Shown: positions 62,086 through 64,000 of the stretch, piece by piece | Layout of the letters: every line of letters begins with the position of its first letter | Position numbering within the stretch: the stretch's first letter is position 1 | DNA from: Jeotgalibacillus aurantiacus | GTDB taxonomy: Bacteria > Bacillota > Bacilli > Bacillales > Jeotgalibacillaceae | Direction: 5' to 3' | Assembly: GCF_020595125.1 (NCBI RefSeq) | Contig: NZ_JACNMS010000002.1 | Coordinates: forward strand, 744,001 to 808,000 | DNA: 64,000 bases | Notes under the pieces: generated by a model | Databases searched by the model: none | Told to the model about the DNA's origin: nothing | Seen by the model: only the letters and a program-made list of their open reading frames with translations | Translations under genes and position numbers: made by a program

Positions 62086-62916
62086 ATGGATATTGAACAG
62101 TTGTGGATCATCTTAAAATTTCTATTTTTAGGTCTGTTTCAAGGGTTAACAGAACCGATTCCGATTTCTTCGAGTGGACATCTTCTACTCGCTCAGTATT
62201 TTCTTGGTGTTGAGATCGAGGGAAACTCATTTACTTTTGAATTGCTGGTCAATTCAGCTTCCTTAATTGCTGTATTGATTATTTACCGCAATGACATTGC
62301 AAGACTGATTGTAAGAGGCCTCGGGTATATCAAAACAAAAAATCCGGAAGATAAAACAGAGTTCAACTTTATTATTTTCCTTATTGTCGGTACGATTCCT
62401 GCCGGTTTGATCGGTGTTCTTTTCGATGATGACATCTCACGTTTATCAAGCCCTCAAACCGTTGCAATCACGCTGATGGTTACAGGGATTGCCCTATTTT
62501 TAATTCGTAACCTTCGCGGAAAACGCGGGGAAAACGGGATGACCATGAAGGATGCTGTCATTATCGGTTTTGCACAGGCGGTAGCGCTGATTCCCGGGAT
62601 TAGCCGAAGCGGGGCGACTATTGTCGCGGCGATGGCCAGAGGTATTCATCAGGAAACGGCACTTCGTTACTCATTCCTGTTATTTATTCCGGTAAGTTTA
62701 GGCGGGACCGTTCTGAGTTTGTCTGATTTCCTTTCCGATGATAATATCGCAGAACTGTGGTTCCCATATTTATTAGCATTTCTTGGATCACTCGTCGCTT
62801 CCTATTTTTCGCTGAAGTGGTTCATGAACATTATGGCTAAAGGAAACCTGATCTATTTTGCGATCTACTGTCTCGTTGTTGGGCCGATCGTATTGCTGGT
62901 TCTCACATTATCGTAA
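62086..62916 (+). CDS. uppP: Undecaprenyl-diphosphatase UppP (BacA)
   Basis: UppP removes a phosphate from undecaprenyl pyrophosphate at the outer face of the membrane so that the lipid carrier of cell-wall synthesis is recycled; excess gives bacitracin resistance. The 276 residues have seven or more membrane helices and the two signature regions, [21 protein letters not shown] with acidic E, S and H residues, and [16 protein letters not shown]. The start at 62086 follows GTGGAGG. It stands as a single gene, with a terminator after it. Confidence 0.93.
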   Translation: MDIEQLWIILKFLFLGLFQGLTEPIPISSSGHLLLAQYFLGVEIEGNSFTFELLVNSASLIAVLIIYRNDIARLIVRGLGYIKTKNPEDKTEFNFIIFLIVGTIPAGLIGVLFDDDISRLSSPQTVAITLMVTGIALFLIRNLRGKRGENGMTMKDAVIIGFAQAVALIPGISRSGATIVAAMARGIHQETALRYSFLLFIPVSLGGTVLSLSDFLSDDNIAELWFPYLLAFLGSLVASYFSLKWFMNIMAKGNLIYFAIYCLVVGPIVLLVLTLS

Positions 62917-62948
62917 TGAGGAATGGAAGAGATTGATTTTTCTTTACG

Positions 62949-62990
62949 CAAAAAAGCTGGAACTGACACGAAGTCGGTTCCAGCTTTTTT
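62949..62990. terminator. Bidirectional terminator between uppP and yitW
   Basis: AAAAAAGCTGGAAC and GTTCCAGCTTTTTT pair with flanking A and T runs; two positions nearer the loop also pair. Confidence 0.93.
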
Positions 62991-62991
62991 A

Positions 62992-63300
62992 TCAGGTAAT
63001 CCCTAATGCAATCTTTGCATAGCGGGACATATTATCTTTGCTCCATGGCGGACTCCAGACAATATTCACATCTACTTCTTTGACTTCAGGCACGTCAGCA
63101 AGTGCTGCTTTTACCTGATCCACGATCACTGGTGCCAGCGGGCATCCCATTGATGTGAGGGTCATCTTCACTTCTGTATTTCCAGCGTCGTCCATCGTTA
63201 CATCATAGACTAGGCCAAGGTTTACGATATCAATACCAAGCTCCGGGTCAATAACCTGCTCGAGGGCGCCCATGATGCTGTCTTTTGTATCCTGATCCAT
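62992..63300 (-). CDS. yitW: MIP18-family (DUF59) iron-sulfur assembly protein YitW
   Basis: This 102-residue protein belongs to the MIP18/SufT-like family involved in maturing iron-sulfur proteins. Visible blocks are EQVIDPELGIDIVNLGLVYDV in parts, MTLTSMGCPLAPVIVDQV with the conserved cysteine, and VNIVWSPPWSKDNMSRYAK near the end. Start 63300 follows AAAGGAGTGA; a 12-residue upstream extension does not have such a site. It lies 64 nt after yitV on the same strand, as in B. subtilis. Confidence 0.92.
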   Translation of the reverse strand: MDQDTKDSIMGALEQVIDPELGIDIVNLGLVYDVTMDDAGNTEVKMTLTSMGCPLAPVIVDQVKAALADVPEVKEVDVNIVWSPPWSKDNMSRYAKIALGIT

Positions 63301-63363
63301 CGAATCACTCCTTTTGCGCTTACTTGTTTTTATCATACCAGAGTTTTCAGCTGACTGAAACCG

Positions 63364-64000
63364 TTAGGCCTGCATGTGCCTGTCAAACCACTTAACCGTC
63401 TCAAGCAACCCTTTACGTGTCACCTTATGCCCTTCCGTTTCTTCTGCAATAAAGCGCAAATGATCCGGGTTTTTACTGTAGGATGGGTAAATGGATTTAA
63501 AAAATGCATAGGTCGGCTCAAAAGGAACGACTGTATCGGCCTTGCCATGCCAGAATAGCAGGGGACGATTTTGCAGACGGTCCGGATGAAGGCTCAAATC
63601 ATACTCTTCGAGAACCTGCAGCTGCTCATCTATTTCCTCTTCACTCATCGGAAGCTTAAAGCCATTTTTCTCAAAATGCTGAATCTGTGCCTTAGCAAAA
63701 CCGACATAGGCGGGTGAGCCCATCAGACTGACACCTGTGTGGATCCAGTCATATTTCTTTAAGGCGCCAAGGGTTGAAATACCACCCATGGATGTACCTG
63801 CAACCCCGATTTTGTTTTCATCGGTCAGCCCGTCAAATAAAAGTTTTTCCTTCAGAACTTTTAATTCCTCAATCATACGGATGACAATTTGCCAGAAACG
63901 CGTACTCATCACCATTTCGTCAGATCCGTCAGACCGCTCCCCGTGATAAGGCGCATCAGGCAAAATGACTCTGAATCCCTTTTCAGCGAGCAGATATGCG
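63364..64000 (-). CDS. yitV: Alpha/beta hydrolase YitV, 5' end cut by window
   Basis: This is the C-terminal 212 residues of a prolyl-oligopeptidase-like/dienelactone-like hydrolase. The frame stays open to base 64000 with family sequence (AYLLAEKGFRVILPDAPYHG), so the TTG at 63963 is not a start. The nucleophile elbow is GTSMGGIS, the acid lies in the HGKADTVVPFEP region and the histidine in TEGHKVTRKGLLE. It is followed by yitW. The substrate is unknown; B. subtilis YitV is a predicted esterase. Confidence 0.9.
   Translation of the reverse strand, partial: AYLLAEKGFRVILPDAPYHGERSDGSDEMVMSTRFWQIVIRMIEELKVLKEKLLFDGLTDENKIGVAGTSMGGISTLGALKKYDWIHTGVSLMGSPAYVGFAKAQIQHFEKNGFKLPMSEEEIDEQLQVLEEYDLSLHPDRLQNRPLLFWHGKADTVVPFEPTYAFFKSIYPSYSKNPDHLRFIAEETEGHKVTRKGLLETVKWFDRHMQA

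Overview
The window is chromosomal DNA from a low-GC, Gram-positive, endospore-forming member of the Bacillales. Sporulation genes (spoVAC, spoVAD, spoVAE, spoVIF, yjcZ-like, cotZ, cotO, KinB-like kinases), competence genes (coiA, comZ, mecA) and Bacillus-type regulatory sites (FapR, CtsR, LexA, PerR-like, tRNA-Trp T-box) all point there. From about 22.7 kb to the right end the gene order follows, in reverse, the B. subtilis yitV-to-yjcH region. The genus is uncertain. The presence of clpB, which B. subtilis lacks, and a murE lying away from a cell-wall cluster would fit a Jeotgalibacillus/Caryophanaceae-like organism, but that is inference.

Layout. 0-12.4 kb: a nupC fragment cut by the window edge, murE with an M42 aminopeptidase, a PAS histidine kinase, a PepSY/two-component operon, an OsmC protein, an AldA-type aldehyde dehydrogenase and a YeeE/YedE transporter. 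12.6-18.8 kb: an EAL protein with a degenerate GGDEF domain, tryptophan 2,3-dioxygenase, a 26-codon gene candidate, a KinB-like kinase, an amine oxidoreductase, tRNA-Val and a small gene under a LexA box. 19-22.5 kb: a TAXI-type TRAP transporter. 22.7-30.8 kb: yutG, yjcHGF, a run of spore genes, and fabI with its FapR operator. 31.3-37.9 kb: mgtE, prpE, the relQ-nadK-yjbO operon and yjbL/K/J. 38.5-49.3 kb: the Spx control network (yjbI-spxH, mecA, yjbC-spxA) with coiA, pepF, a secreted glycosidase-like protein and trpS behind a T-box. 49.7-58.1 kb: an appDFABC oligopeptide permease and fabH-fabF with a second FapR operator. 58.8-64 kb: comZ, yjzD, clpB under CtsR, uppP, yitW and a yitV fragment cut by the edge.

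Several genes work together. SpxH and MecA are adaptors that feed substrates, including Spx, to Clp proteases, and spxA carries two Fur/PerR-type operators. FapR ties fabI to fabH-fabF. The spore genes span assembly of the coat (CotO, CotZ) and the dipicolinate channel (SpoVA proteins).

The most unusual content is intergenic. Ten clear copies and at least three decayed copies of a roughly 70-265 nt palindromic element are spread over the window, never inside genes. The terminal arms (about 15 nt) differ from copy to copy yet pair with each other in every clear copy, while the core is conserved in two subfamilies with compensatory changes in an inner stem. Four copies carry a further inserted module of about 125-140 nt that is itself structured and shows compensatory changes. 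I do not recognise this nested element as a named family. It is the main candidate for an undescribed system here.
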